64,000 nucleotides of DNA. It comes from Pseudomonas sp. URMO17WK12:I11 (lineage in GTDB: Bacteria; Pseudomonadota; Gammaproteobacteria; Pseudomonadales; Pseudomonadaceae). The stretch lies in assembly GCF_007677725.1 (NCBI RefSeq), contig NZ_VEDF01000002.1, forward strand, positions 434,001 through 498,000, read 5' to 3'. Shown in pieces: positions 19,044 through 27,985 of the stretch. A program made the position numbers and the translations under genes. Positions within the stretch are counted from its first letter, which is position 1; each line of letters starts with the position of its first letter. The notes beneath the pieces were generated by a model. That model was not told where the DNA came from. It saw only the letters and a list, made by a program, of their open reading frames with translations, and did not search any database.

Positions 19044-20254
19044 GCCGCCTCCTCAGCATGCCAAGGCCCGAAAGGATCCGGCAGTCGCAACCAAGCCATG
19101 GCGCCCAACGCCATTTCATCGTCGGTGAGCAGGCACGCCTCCAGCTCTGTGGATAACCTGGCGAAGTCGACATTCTGCCCAATGAACACCAGCTCTTGCC
19201 GGCAGTCGCCGGTTTCGGCGCTCCAGTGTTTGAGAATGTCTGCCGTGCTCTGCTCATCTTGCGGCCAGTGCTCGCGCGGCACGAATCGCCACCAGCGGCC
19301 TGCCAGACCGTGCCGCATCATCCCCCCGGCCTGGGACCAGCTACCGGCCTCCTGGAATTTGCTGGCGAGCCAGAAGAACCCTTTCGAGCGCAGCAACCGC
19401 CCATTGCTCCAGTCACTGTGAATGAAGTCGTAGAAGCGTTGCGGGTGCAATGGCCGGCGGGCGACCCAGGTACTGGAGGCGATGCCGTACGCTTCGGTTT
19501 CAGGTACATGCTCACCACGCAGCTCTTGCAGCCAGCCGGGCGCCTGGGCGGCTTGTTCGAAGTCGAACAGGCCGGTGTCGAGAATCTGTGACAGCGCCAC
19601 CTCACCCATCACCATCGGCACGATGTGCGCACGCGCGTTGAGCGTGCGCAGAATCGCCATGAGCTCTTCGCGCTCATGCTGGCTGATCAAGTCGATCTTG
19701 CTCAGCAGCAGCACATCAGCAAACTCGACCTGCTCGATCAACAAGTCGCTGATCGAGCGCTCATCATCCTCACCGAGCGTCTCGCCACGGCTGGCCAGGC
19801 TGTCGGCGGCCTGATAATCGCGCATGAAGTTGAGGCCATCGACCACCGTCACCATGGTGTCGAGCCTCGCCATGTCTGAGAGGCTTCGACCCTGTTCATC
19901 GCGAAAGGTGAAAGTCTCGGCTACCGGGAGCGGCTCCGAGATCCCTGTGGACTCGATCAGCAGATAATCGAAACGACCCGCTTCAGCGAGCCGCGCCACT
20001 TCTTCCAGCAAGTCTTCGCGCAAGGTGCAGCAGATGCAGCCATTGCTCATCTGCACCAGTTTTTCTTCGGCGCGATTGAGGCTCACGTTGCGCTGCACTT
20101 CACTGGCGTCGATGTTGATTTCGCTCATGTCATTGACGATAACGGCAACGCGCAGGTTATCGCGGTTGCGCAGTACATGATTGAGCAGCGTGCTTTTGCC
20201 TGCGCCTAAAAAGCCGGACAGCACGGTGACAGGGAGACGGTTGTTCATGGCCAA
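19040..20254 (-). CDS. zigA: Zinc metallochaperone GTPase ZigA
   Basis: A 404-residue COG0523 GTPase. Near the N-terminus is Walker [17 protein letters not shown], followed by [10 protein letters not shown], the metal-binding [12 protein letters not shown] (CxCC), [10 protein letters not shown] and SKIDL, and then the long CobW C-terminal domain with [13 protein letters not shown]. It is thought to hand zinc to essential enzymes during starvation. It is the first gene of a three-gene operon with a Zur-like site 38-60 bp upstream. Confidence 0.92.
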   Translation of the reverse strand: MAMNNRLPVTVLSGFLGAGKSTLLNHVLRNRDNLRVAVIVNDMSEINIDASEVQRNVSLNRAEEKLVQMSNGCICCTLREDLLEEVARLAEAGRFDYLLIESTGISEPLPVAETFTFRDEQGRSLSDMARLDTMVTVVDGLNFMRDYQAADSLASRGETLGEDDERSISDLLIEQVEFADVLLLSKIDLISQHEREELMAILRTLNARAHIVPMVMGEVALSQILDTGLFDFEQAAQAPGWLQELRGEHVPETEAYGIASSTWVARRPLHPQRFYDFIHSDWSNGRLLRSKGFFWLASKFQEAGSWSQAGGMMRHGLAGRWWRFVPREHWPQDEQSTADILKHWSAETGDCRQELVFIGQNVDFARLSTELEACLLTDDEMALGAMAWLRLPDPFGPWHAEEAA

Positions 20255-20291
20255 ACCTCATCGAGCGGACGCATTCGAAACGATGCATTTC

Positions 20292-20314
20292 ATTACGTTA
20301 TAAAGTAACATTAC
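20292..20314. promoter_or_regulatory. Zur box
   Basis: The core GTTATAAAGTAAC (20297-20309) sits in a 23-bp AT-rich site. It agrees well with the gammaproteobacterial Zur consensus, whose core is GTTATAWTATAAC flanked by AT-rich arms. It lies between zigA and a divergent small secreted protein, and could serve both. Confidence 0.75.
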
Positions 20315-20347
20315 GATTTCGCCAAGACTCGGTTGTCGGAGAATTTC

Positions 20348-20731
20348 TTGAGCTCGATTATTTGCATGCGCCTGCTACTGATAGCTCTGCTGAGTGCGCC
20401 CTCCATCACATGGGCGACAAGCACCTCGCTATCTCGTTGTACGCGTAGCGCTACGCTATTGGCATGCCACAACGCCAACGGCAGTTTTTACAGCATACAG
20501 ACGGCAGACGAGGATTTAGTTCTGCGCGGGTTCGACAGCGCCACTGGCAGACGCTGGGCTCAGACCAACAGTCGATACGGTAGCCTGAGTTTTTACACAG
20601 GATTAGCCAGCGATGGTGAGGTTTGGTTCGGATACAGCCGTCGTATCGGCTGGACTACGGTGAACCGTGTATCGAGTTCAAGCGGGCAGCGCTTCGATCT
20701 GCACTGCAGTTTGGTAGGTGGCTGTCGGTAA
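20348..20731 (+). CDS. Small secreted protein of unknown function, possibly Zur-controlled
   Basis: About 127 residues with a signal peptide (MRLLLIALLSAPSITWA), then a beta-rich mature part with four cysteines (RCTRSATLLAC early, HCSLVGGC at the end) and many aromatic and Ser residues. No family recognised. The TTG at 20348 is chosen because GGAG lies six bases before it; ATG 20366 would begin exactly at the signal peptide and is equally possible. It shares the upstream region holding the Zur-like site with zigA. Confidence 0.6.
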   Translation: MSSIICMRLLLIALLSAPSITWATSTSLSRCTRSATLLACHNANGSFYSIQTADEDLVLRGFDSATGRRWAQTNSRYGSLSFYTGLASDGEVWFGYSRRIGWTTVNRVSSSSGQRFDLHCSLVGGCR

Positions 20732-20742
20732 CAGTTCAGCGA

Positions 20743-20758
20743 TGTTCCACGTGGAACA
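20743..20758. other. parS: parS chromosome-partition site
   Basis: TGTTCCACGTGGAACA is a perfect 16-bp palindrome identical to the Pseudomonas parS consensus bound by ParB. A half-site, TGTTCCAC, follows at 20773-20780. It lies in the short gap between two convergent genes, where a loading site would not disturb coding sequence. Confidence 0.9.
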
Positions 20759-20808
20759 TGCACTGCAGCACATGTTCCACGCACAGCACATTCAGCCGAC
20801 GCTGAGCA

Positions 20809-21336
20809 TCAGGTGCGGGGCTTCACCGTGCCGCAGTCATTACCTAGCCAAACGGCCTTGGTGTTCATACTGCCCTGTTGTTGTACCCCAGACGCGTTGA
20901 AAGTGCCGTTCACGGTCGTCGTAAATTCCTTGTCGCTAAGGAAGGTCGCCTGTCCGGTACCCTGGGCCTTGGGGCAACTGAATTCGAACTTCCAGACATT
21001 GCCGGTGCGGTCAGTAATCTTTTGAGTGCAACCGGACTTGGGGTCCTGCAGCGGGATGTCGTTGGTCTGCACCTGCTCTGGTGTCAAGCACGAACGCACT
21101 CCGTTACCACCGATGGTAACGCCTTGCTTGGCGAGCATGCCTTCCATCATGGCGCGTTGATCCGGCGGCAGGTTTTTCAACTGGCCGAGCATGAACTGCA
21201 TGTCAGGTAACGGTTTGCCATCGACCTGCATGTTGCTGGTAGTCAGCTCCCACAGGCCAGGCTGCAACATCTGTGCATGCGCCAAGGGGGCGCTCAGGCC
21301 CAAGGCCAGAGCCAACAGTGGCAGACGATTTTTCAT
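20809..21336 (-). CDS. DUF3617 periplasmic protein
   Basis: A 175-residue protein with a signal peptide (LPLLALALGLSAPLAHA) and the DUF3617 pattern: LQPGLWELTTSNMQVDG, a CLTPEQV motif, SGCTQKITDRTGNVWKFEFSC, and a closing G..C pair. Function unknown. A good GGAG-type ribosome site precedes the ATG. Confidence 0.87.
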   Translation of the reverse strand: MKNRLPLLALALGLSAPLAHAQMLQPGLWELTTSNMQVDGKPLPDMQFMLGQLKNLPPDQRAMMEGMLAKQGVTIGGNGVRSCLTPEQVQTNDIPLQDPKSGCTQKITDRTGNVWKFEFSCPKAQGTGQATFLSDKEFTTTVNGTFNASGVQQQGSMNTKAVWLGNDCGTVKPRT

Positions 21337-21467
21337 GAATGAATGCTCCTCGGAAATACCGGCTCAGCAGCCGGACAGAGGCTTAGACGCCAAATCGGCA
21401 ATCTGGTTGCAAGGGGCATATGTAACGTGTTTTGTTAGCGACCAGGTTTTCGCCAAGCAGGATGCGT

Positions 21468-22907
21468 ATGGATTATCACAGCCCCTATTTCTTCGGCTAT
21501 GTACTCGGCCTCGTTCACCTGCTGGGCATCGTAGCCGCGCTGCACGCGGTTTTCACCGTCCGCACCGCTCAGGGCGCGATCGCCTGGGCAATGTCGCTGT
21601 TCTTCATTCCATACCTCACGCTCATCCCTTACCTGATTTTTGGCGCGCGATCCTTTTATGCGTACATCCAAGCCAGGCGTCAGGCGAACCAGGAAATGCA
21701 TGTCGCCATGGCCAACCTGAACTGGCGCCCATGGGTGGAGGAAGCGCTCACTGCCAAAGAGTCGGCCAGCTACGCTGCACTGCGCGCCATGCCGAAGCTG
21801 GGGCGGATGCCTTGCCTGGCCAACAATCAGGTCAAGCTGCTGATCAACGGCAGGGATACATTCGCTGCAATTTTCGCTGCCATTGAGCAGGCGCGCGAAG
21901 TGGTGCTGGTGCAGTTCTTCATCATTCATGACGACAAACTTGGCTGTGCCCTGCAGCAGTTGCTGCTGCGCAAGGCCGCTGAGGGTGTGCAAGTGTTCGT
22001 GCTGTACGACCAGGTGGGTAGCCATGCATTACCAGCAAGCTACAGCCGCGCGCTGCGCAAAGGCGGTGTGCAGATCCACGCGTTCGCCACTCGGCGCGGA
22101 TGGTTCAACCGCTTTCAGGTCAACTTCCGTAACCACCGCAAGATCGTGGTGGTCGACGGCCTGGTCGGTTTCATCGGTGGCCATAACGTGGGCGATGAAT
22201 ACCTTGGCGAATGTCCACCCCTGGCGCCTTGGCGCGACACCCATGTGCAGATAAGCGGACCGGTACTGGCCTGCCTGCAGGAGTCGTTCGCCGAAGACTG
22301 GTACTGGGCCACCCGCCAACTGCCGCCGTTGATCCTGCCCGACACCTACCCGGACAACGGCGTACTCTGCCAGGCGCTTGCCAGTGGCCCGGCCGACTCG
22401 CAGGAGACCTGCTCACTGTTCTTCATCGAAGCCATCCACTCGGCGAGCAAACGGGTATGGATCACCAGTCCATATTTCATACCCGACGAAGCCGTGTTCG
22501 CAGCTCTGCGCCTGGCCGTACTGCGCGGTGTCGATGTGCGGGTGCTGATTCCGTCGCGCCCAGATCATCGCATCGTGTTCGCGGCCTCCAGTCTGTTCGC
22601 CTTCGAGGCGGTCAGGGCCGGTGTGCGCATGTTCCGCTACCAACCAGGCTTCGTGCACCAGAAGGTGGTACTGGTCGATGATGAGGTCAGCGCGATCGGC
22701 AGTGCCAACCTGGACAACCGCTCATTCCGGCTGAACTTCGAGATCACCCTGCTCACAGTGGATCGCACGTTCGCCAATCAGGTGCAAGCCATGTTGCTCG
22801 ACGACTTTGCCCAGTCAAAGGAAATCACCGCGGTAGATACACTGGATACACACCGGATCCAGCAACTGGGCATGCGCATCGCGCGCCTGATCTCACCCAT
22901 CCTCTGA
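21468..22907 (+). CDS. cls: Cardiolipin synthase
   Basis: A 479-residue phospholipase D-type enzyme. It has two N-terminal membrane segments (about 8-28 and 37-58) and two HKD motifs: HRKIVVVD (His223, Lys225, Asp230) and HQKVVLVD (His397, Lys399, Asp404), each followed by the usual G-x-x-N-x-x-D region. It condenses two phosphatidylglycerols to cardiolipin at the inner membrane. ATG 21468 is chosen for AGGA seven bases upstream. It is convergent with cfaB, another phospholipid-modifying gene. Confidence 0.95.
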   Translation: MDYHSPYFFGYVLGLVHLLGIVAALHAVFTVRTAQGAIAWAMSLFFIPYLTLIPYLIFGARSFYAYIQARRQANQEMHVAMANLNWRPWVEEALTAKESASYAALRAMPKLGRMPCLANNQVKLLINGRDTFAAIFAAIEQAREVVLVQFFIIHDDKLGCALQQLLLRKAAEGVQVFVLYDQVGSHALPASYSRALRKGGVQIHAFATRRGWFNRFQVNFRNHRKIVVVDGLVGFIGGHNVGDEYLGECPPLAPWRDTHVQISGPVLACLQESFAEDWYWATRQLPPLILPDTYPDNGVLCQALASGPADSQETCSLFFIEAIHSASKRVWITSPYFIPDEAVFAALRLAVLRGVDVRVLIPSRPDHRIVFAASSLFAFEAVRAGVRMFRYQPGFVHQKVVLVDDEVSAIGSANLDNRSFRLNFEITLLTVDRTFANQVQAMLLDDFAQSKEITAVDTLDTHRIQQLGMRIARLISPIL

Positions 22908-22943
22908 ACCCGTCAGGGGTCGCTCAGCGACCCCTGGGCTGAG

Positions 22944-24128
22944 TCAGCGGTACAGATCTTCCCGCGTCCACGGTAGATCGTGGTGGCCATCGGCGTAGGG
23001 TTTGACGGCCAGTATCTGGTGCAGGTTGATCCAGCCCTTCTGGAAAGCGTAGGCGCAGCCGGCAAGGTACAGACGCCAAATGCGCAGGGTCTTGTCTGGC
23101 ACCAGGGCCGCAGCCTTGTGCAACTGGTTTTCCAGATTCTCGCTCCAGTGATGCAGTGTCTTGGCGTAGTGCAAACGCAGGCTCTCGACATCGACCACCT
23201 CGAGCCCCGCCTGGCAGATGCTGGCGCTGATCATCGAAAGGTGCGGAAGCTCGCCATGGGGGAACACATAACGGTCGATGAACTCACCTGCTCCGCGCCC
23301 AACCGGTCGGCCGTCGACGTGCTTGGCGGTGATACCGTGGTTCATCACCACTCCACCCTCGCGTACAGCACCGAACAGCTTCTGACAATACAGGGGCAGA
23401 TTGGCGTGACCGACGTGCTCGAACATGCCGACGCTGACCACTTTGTCGAAGCGGCCATCCTGGGGCAGATCACGGTAGTCGAGGATCTGCAGGTCGACCC
23501 GATCAGTCAGGCCCTCGGCTTTGACGCGCGCTTGGCCGAGCTTAAGCTGCTCTCTGCTCAGCGTGATGCCGAAGACCTTGGCGCCATATTCGCGCGCAGC
23601 AAACCGCGCAAGCCCGCCCCAGCCGCAACCGACATCCAGCAGATACTCCCCGGCATCCAGGCGCAGCTTGCGGCACAGATGGTCGAACTTGTCTTGCTGA
23701 GCCTGATCGAGCGTGTTGTCTGGCTCACGGAAATAAGCGCACGAGTAGACCATGTCTCGGTCGAGCCAGAGCTGGTAAAACTCGTTGGAGACATCGTAGT
23801 GATAGGAGATTGCCTCAGCATCGGTGTCTTTGTCGTGGGATTGGCGAAGCGGTGGTCCGTTATCCTCCTCATGAAGCAACGCCTCACTCAGTTCGTCGCA
23901 GACCCGAATAGCCTCGCCGATATCGCCTTCGAGCTCCAGTTTGCCCTCTACGAACGCAGCGCCCAATTCGTCCATGCTCGGATGGGTCAGCTGACTGATC
24001 AGCTGGGGCTCCTTGACCAGGATGGTCACCTGCGGGCTGGGACCCAGGTCGAATTGGTTGCCGTCCCACAGTTTCAGCCGTAGCGGCAAATGCAGGCTTT
24101 GCAGAGCCGGTGGAAGTTGAGCAAGCAT
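22944..24128 (-). CDS. cfaB: Cyclopropane-fatty-acyl-phospholipid synthase
   Basis: A 394-residue SAM-dependent enzyme. It has an N-terminal lipid-binding region (1-100) and a methyltransferase domain with the SAM loop LDVGCGWGGLARFAA (VGCGWGG 166-172), FDKVVSVGMFEHVG and the DRYVFPHGELP active-site segment. It converts unsaturated acyl chains of membrane lipids to cyclopropane forms, which in P. putida is a stationary-phase, RpoS-linked change. GGAGGAG precedes the ATG. In its upstream region a sequence CTACGCT resembles an RpoS -10 element only weakly. Confidence 0.95.
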   Translation of the reverse strand: MLAQLPPALQSLHLPLRLKLWDGNQFDLGPSPQVTILVKEPQLISQLTHPSMDELGAAFVEGKLELEGDIGEAIRVCDELSEALLHEEDNGPPLRQSHDKDTDAEAISYHYDVSNEFYQLWLDRDMVYSCAYFREPDNTLDQAQQDKFDHLCRKLRLDAGEYLLDVGCGWGGLARFAAREYGAKVFGITLSREQLKLGQARVKAEGLTDRVDLQILDYRDLPQDGRFDKVVSVGMFEHVGHANLPLYCQKLFGAVREGGVVMNHGITAKHVDGRPVGRGAGEFIDRYVFPHGELPHLSMISASICQAGLEVVDVESLRLHYAKTLHHWSENLENQLHKAAALVPDKTLRIWRLYLAGCAYAFQKGWINLHQILAVKPYADGHHDLPWTREDLYR

Positions 24129-24483
24129 GAATACTCCTCCAATCCCTAAATGGCTACCACGTCATGAATATTGATCGTCGCCGCGAAAGCGTAGTTCATC
24201 CGTAGGATGTTTCCTGGGTCGACGACCAAGGTCGTAGGTCGGAGGATCACGTGGCTCGGTTCATTGCACACGACGTACAACGCAGCGCTTGATCTTGCGT
24301 CGCTTTATGCTTGCTTCAACAAAACATCGCTACGGGTTTGAAGGTCGGCAAATCCCACTACGGCGCATACAGCCCGCCATAAGCGTGCACGACACGCCAT
24401 GCAGATCTGCCCGAGCTGGCTCCGCCGGTTGATTCGAAATACCATTGATGCACGCTTTCGATCAAACCAGCGGAGCCCAGCGG
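24129..24483. promoter_or_regulatory. 355-bp divergent spacer cfaB/LysR
   Basis: It holds both promoters. A short hairpin, ACGACC-AA-GGTCGT, is present near 24220. I saw no conserved operator, RNA gene or additional reading frame with a ribosome site. Confidence 0.4.
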
Positions 24484-25407
24484 GTGAGCATCAATTTCGA
24501 CCTGAATGACTTGCAGGCCTTCCGCGCAGTCGTCGAGCAAGGCAGCTTCCGCCGCGCCGCCGACAGCATTCGCATCACCCAGTCGGCCCTGAGCCGACGC
24601 ATTGAAAAGCTCGAGTCGGCGCTTGGGGTCAAGCTGCTGGAGCGCACCACGCGGAAAGTCTCGTTGACCAACGTCGGACGCGCTTTCCTGCCTCAGGTCG
24701 AGCGGCTGCTCGATGACCTGGACCTGGCCCTGCTCAGTGTCGGCGACGGCACTACCTTGCGCACCGGCACCCTGACCATCGCCTGCGTTCCCTCCGCTGC
24801 CTACTACTTCATGCCCCACGTCATCCGGGTGTTTCATGCTCAGTACCCGAAAGTGCGGATCAATCTGCACGACGCCTCGGCCAACGAAGTCAGTGCAGCG
24901 GTCGCTTCAGGTGAGGCGGACTTCGGTCTGAGCTTCGCCGGCAACCTGGCCCCGGAAATCGAATTCAGTGCCTTGCTGGAGGAGTGCTACGTTCTGGTCT
25001 GTCGCAACGATCACCCGCTGGCGGGCCAGCGCCAGGTGACCTGGGCGCAGGTCTATGCGCACGACTACATCTCGCTGAACAGGTCATCGGGCAATCGCCT
25101 GGTGCTAGACCGGGCTCTGGCGGGTGTCCCAGTCAACAGGGAGAGCGTGTGTGAGGCACGGCATGTCACAACTTTGCTCGGTTTGATCGAAGCCGGCGTG
25201 GGCGTGGCCGCGGTGCCGTCCATCGCCCTGCCACCCATGCCGCATCCGCTGTTGGCCAGCGTTGCCTTGGTCGAGCCCAGGGTGACCCGCGCCATGGGCC
25301 TGCTCAAGCGCCGTGGCCGCACGCTGACGCCCGCAGCGTTGGAAATGGTGCGGCTGATCGGGGAACTGCCGGGCGTAACGCCGGCAGCGCCGATCAGTGC
25401 GCACTGA
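24484..25407 (+). CDS. LysR-family transcriptional regulator
   Basis: A 307-residue LysR regulator. The helix-turn-helix covers about residues 3-62 (LNDLQAFRAVVEQGSFRRAADSIRITQSALSRRIEKLE), followed by a substrate-binding domain. The GTG at 24484 has GGAG nine bases upstream and places the HTH at the usual position; an ATG at 24448 would add 12 residues. It is divergent from cfaB and convergent with an MHS-type transporter that may be its target. Confidence 0.88.
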   Translation: MSINFDLNDLQAFRAVVEQGSFRRAADSIRITQSALSRRIEKLESALGVKLLERTTRKVSLTNVGRAFLPQVERLLDDLDLALLSVGDGTTLRTGTLTIACVPSAAYYFMPHVIRVFHAQYPKVRINLHDASANEVSAAVASGEADFGLSFAGNLAPEIEFSALLEECYVLVCRNDHPLAGQRQVTWAQVYAHDYISLNRSSGNRLVLDRALAGVPVNRESVCEARHVTTLLGLIEAGVGVAAVPSIALPPMPHPLLASVALVEPRVTRAMGLLKRRGRTLTPAALEMVRLIGELPGVTPAAPISAH

Positions 25408-25413
25408 CAGGCG

Positions 25414-26712
25414 TCAAGCCGGTACCGCGACCCGGTTGGCCAGGCGGCGATACAGCACCCAAGTGGCGACGAAGGCACACAAGCCGGCGAACATCATCCA
25501 GTAAGCCGGGGCAGCCTTGTCGCCCGTGGCGTGGATCAACCACGTCGAGATGGCCGGTGTGAAGCCACCGAAAACCGCCGTGGCCAGGCTATAGGCCAGG
25601 GAGAAACCTGCTACCCGCACTTCCACCGGCATGATTTCGGTAAGCGCCGGAATCATCGCACCGTTGTACAAGCCATAGAGGAACGAGAACCACAGCAGCA
25701 CCTCGAGCATGTGACCGAAACTTGGCGACTGGGCCAGGTACGACAACGCCGGGTAAGCGGTGAGAACCGTCATCAGCGACATGGCGCTGAGCAGCGGCTT
25801 GCGCCCGAAACGGTCGCTCAAGGCCCCGCCAATGGGCAGCCAGATGAAATTCGACACGCCGACCAGCAGAGTGACGATCAGCGCATCCGCAGTGCTCAGT
25901 TGCAGCACGGTCTTGCCGAAGGTGGGGGCGTAGACGGTAATCATGTAGAACGCCGTGGTGGTCATTGCCACCATGAGCATCCCCAGTACGACGACACTGG
26001 CATTGCTGTACAAGGTGGCCAACACCGCTTTCATGGTCGGCCGGTGTTTGCGGGCAGCGAACTCTTCGGTTTCCTGCAGGTTGCGGCGCAGCAGAAAAAT
26101 CATCGGCACGATCAAGCAACCCACACCGAACGGCACCCGCCAGCCCCATTGGGCAATTTCGGCCGCCGACAGCCACTGATTGAGGCCAAAGCCCAGCGCC
26201 GCCGCGACGACGATGGCCACCTGCTGACTAGCGGACTGCCAGCTTGCATAGAAGCCTTTGTGCCCAGGGGTGGCCATTTCCGCAAGGTAGACCGACACAC
26301 CGCCAAGCTCGGCACCCGCCGAGAAACCTTGCAGCAGCCGGCCGAGCAGCACCAGCGCCGGGGCCAGCAGGCCGATGCTGGCGTATCCAGGCACCAGCAC
26401 GATCAACAACGTGCCGCTGGCCATGATCGCCAGGGTGACGATCAGCCCTTTGCGTCGGCCTACGTCATCAATGTAGGCACCCAGGATCACCGCACCGAGC
26501 GGGCGCATCAGGAAGCCTGCGCCGAATACGGCGAAGGTCATCATCAGCGAAGCGAATTCGTTGGACGCAGGGAAGAAGGCGGCAGCGATATGCGTGGCAT
26601 AGAAGCCAAACAAGAAGAAATCGAACTGTTCAAGGAAGTTACCAGAGGTAACCCTGAACACCATTCCGGCCTTGGATTTACCCTCAGGCACCGAATGTGA
26701 CGGCAGACTCAT
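25414..26712 (-). CDS. MFS transporter, metabolite:H+ symporter (citrate/tricarballylate-like)
   Basis: A 432-residue, 12-segment MFS protein of the MHS subgroup. The signatures are [37 protein letters not shown] and [15 protein letters not shown]. Relatives move citrate, tricarballylate and other di/tricarboxylates or betaines with protons; the substrate is not fixed by sequence. The ATG at 26712 has GGAG upstream. The LysR gene next to it ends six bases past its stop. Confidence 0.86.
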   Translation of the reverse strand: MSLPSHSVPEGKSKAGMVFRVTSGNFLEQFDFFLFGFYATHIAAAFFPASNEFASLMMTFAVFGAGFLMRPLGAVILGAYIDDVGRRKGLIVTLAIMASGTLLIVLVPGYASIGLLAPALVLLGRLLQGFSAGAELGGVSVYLAEMATPGHKGFYASWQSASQQVAIVVAAALGFGLNQWLSAAEIAQWGWRVPFGVGCLIVPMIFLLRRNLQETEEFAARKHRPTMKAVLATLYSNASVVVLGMLMVAMTTTAFYMITVYAPTFGKTVLQLSTADALIVTLLVGVSNFIWLPIGGALSDRFGRKPLLSAMSLMTVLTAYPALSYLAQSPSFGHMLEVLLWFSFLYGLYNGAMIPALTEIMPVEVRVAGFSLAYSLATAVFGGFTPAISTWLIHATGDKAAPAYWMMFAGLCAFVATWVLYRRLANRVAVPA

Positions 26713-26872
26713 GATGCATCTCCAGCGTTTCTTGAAAAAATTGTAAGCGCTTGTTACGGAAATGATGGGTGAAATAGGCGACTGAGATAATCGCTGAATT
26801 TTCATCAACCGATGCACAAAAGCGATCAGTCCTTGAAGTTGTACATTTTCTGATCAAAGCCAGGGTAAGTTG

Positions 26873-26895
26873 ATTGTCCCAGAAATTGGAACAAT
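26873..26895. promoter_or_regulatory. LysR-type inverted repeat upstream of the DoxX gene
   Basis: ATTGTCCCA, GAAAT, TGGAACAAT: 9-bp arms with one mismatch, of T-N11-A character. It lies in the 295-bp divergent spacer between the MFS gene (26712) and the DoxX gene (27008). It is a likely operator of a LysR regulator, possibly the one at 24484. Confidence 0.55.
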
Positions 26896-27007
26896 GATTC
26901 ACTCAACCATGCAATTGTCTTGCTCTAACTGCATGCGCAAAATGGCATCCATACCGCGACGGCAACACGCCGTTCAGTCATTTAAACGCATAATCAGGAG
27001 CCTCAAC

Positions 27008-27433
27008 ATGAACACTTTTTCAGCAACTGCCGCAGTCGCCGGTCGTCTACTGCTGGCCGCCCTCTTCTTGCTCAGCGGCTTCAGCAAGCTGGCGGCTGCG
27101 GACGCCACCCTCGCCTACATCGAATCCAGCGGCCTGCCCTTCCCGCTGTTGAGCTATCTCGCAGCGCTGGGTGTCGAGCTGGGCTTGGCGGCGCTGCTGA
27201 TCATCGGCTTTCAAACGCGCATTGTGGCTGTGCTCATGGCGCTGTTTACCGTAGTGACTGCCGTGGCGTTCCACAGCAACCTTGCTGACCAGGGTCAGTT
27301 CATCAACTTCTTCAAGAACATTTCGATTGCCGGGGGGTTGCTGCAGATTGCTGCGTTCGGTGGCGGTGCGCTGAGCGTGGACGCCCTTCAGGCCCGCATC
27401 AAGGCACGGGCGTCAACAGCGCTGGCCGGTTGA
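27008..27433 (+). CDS. DoxX family membrane protein
   Basis: A 141-residue protein with four membrane segments, starting MNTFSATAAVAGRLLLAALFLLSGFSKL, typical of DoxX. Members occur in oxidoreductase-linked membrane complexes and stress responses, but the reaction is unknown. CAGGAG stands seven bases before the ATG. It is the last gene before the pvf-like cluster, which converges on it. Confidence 0.85.
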   Translation: MNTFSATAAVAGRLLLAALFLLSGFSKLAAADATLAYIESSGLPFPLLSYLAALGVELGLAALLIIGFQTRIVAVLMALFTVVTAVAFHSNLADQGQFINFFKNISIAGGLLQIAAFGGGALSVDALQARIKARASTALAG

Positions 27434-27454
27434 ATTGGCCAAGGCGGAAAAAGC

Positions 27455-27481
27455 AAAGCCCTGGCATCGAGCCAGGGCTTT
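27455..27481. terminator. Bidirectional terminator between DoxX gene and pvfD-like gene
   Basis: AAAGCCCTGGC (27455-27465), loop ATCGA, GCCAGGGCTTT (27471-27481): perfect 11-bp arms with terminal A/T tracts that can serve either strand. It closes the ten-gene minus-strand run. Confidence 0.8.
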
Positions 27482-27498
27482 GGCAGGTGCAACGAAAG

Positions 27499-27966
27499 TC
27501 AGGCGAACATTTGCTTGACGTTAGCCATCGCGCCGTCGGCAAAACCCTGCAAGAAGGTCTGGAAGGCCGGTAGGTCTTCAGGCGTGCCCTTGTATGGCTC
27601 GCCGATGATGGTCCAGGTTGCCAGCGATTGGTTGGGTCCCTGCTCGACCACTTCCATGCGCGCCCAGAGGTTGCCGATATTGAGCGAGGTGTAGATGAGC
27701 GACCAGGTCATGACCATGCCCTGATCGTCATGGCTGTTGAGTTGTTCGATGACCACGTTACCGTCCTTGAACAACTTCTTGCGCACGGAACGCACACCCG
27801 TGCCGGTCATTTCGATGTGCGAAAGCGCCGGGATGAATACCGGGAAGCCGGCGAAGTTGCCGACGATGTTCCACACGCTGCGCGCGTCGGCGTTGACCGT
27901 CACGGCGGCGACGACTGGGGTGCCGGTTGGGTTCTGGATAAGGGTATCGGGTTCGCAATGTTGCAT
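27499..27966 (-). CDS. pvfD: SRPBCC (polyketide cyclase-like) protein, PvfD/MgoD/HamE-like
   Basis: A 155-residue START/Bet v1-fold protein (AAVTVNADARSVWNIVGNFAGFPVFIPALSHIEMTG...). It is the last gene of the cluster, 19 bp after the NRPS. In the mgo and ham clusters an SRPBCC protein occupies the same position; its step is not established and may be late tailoring or product release. The assignment rests on fold and gene order. Confidence 0.8.
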   Translation of the reverse strand: MQHCEPDTLIQNPTGTPVVAAVTVNADARSVWNIVGNFAGFPVFIPALSHIEMTGTGVRSVRKKLFKDGNVVIEQLNSHDDQGMVMTWSLIYTSLNIGNLWARMEVVEQGPNQSLATWTIIGEPYKGTPEDLPAFQTFLQGFADGAMANVKQMFA

Positions 27967-27985
27967 GTTCAGCTCCTTTGATCGG

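Noticed and set aside
27861..27876. Second parS-like site
   Set aside because: TGTTCCACACG matches only one half of the palindrome and lies inside a coding sequence.
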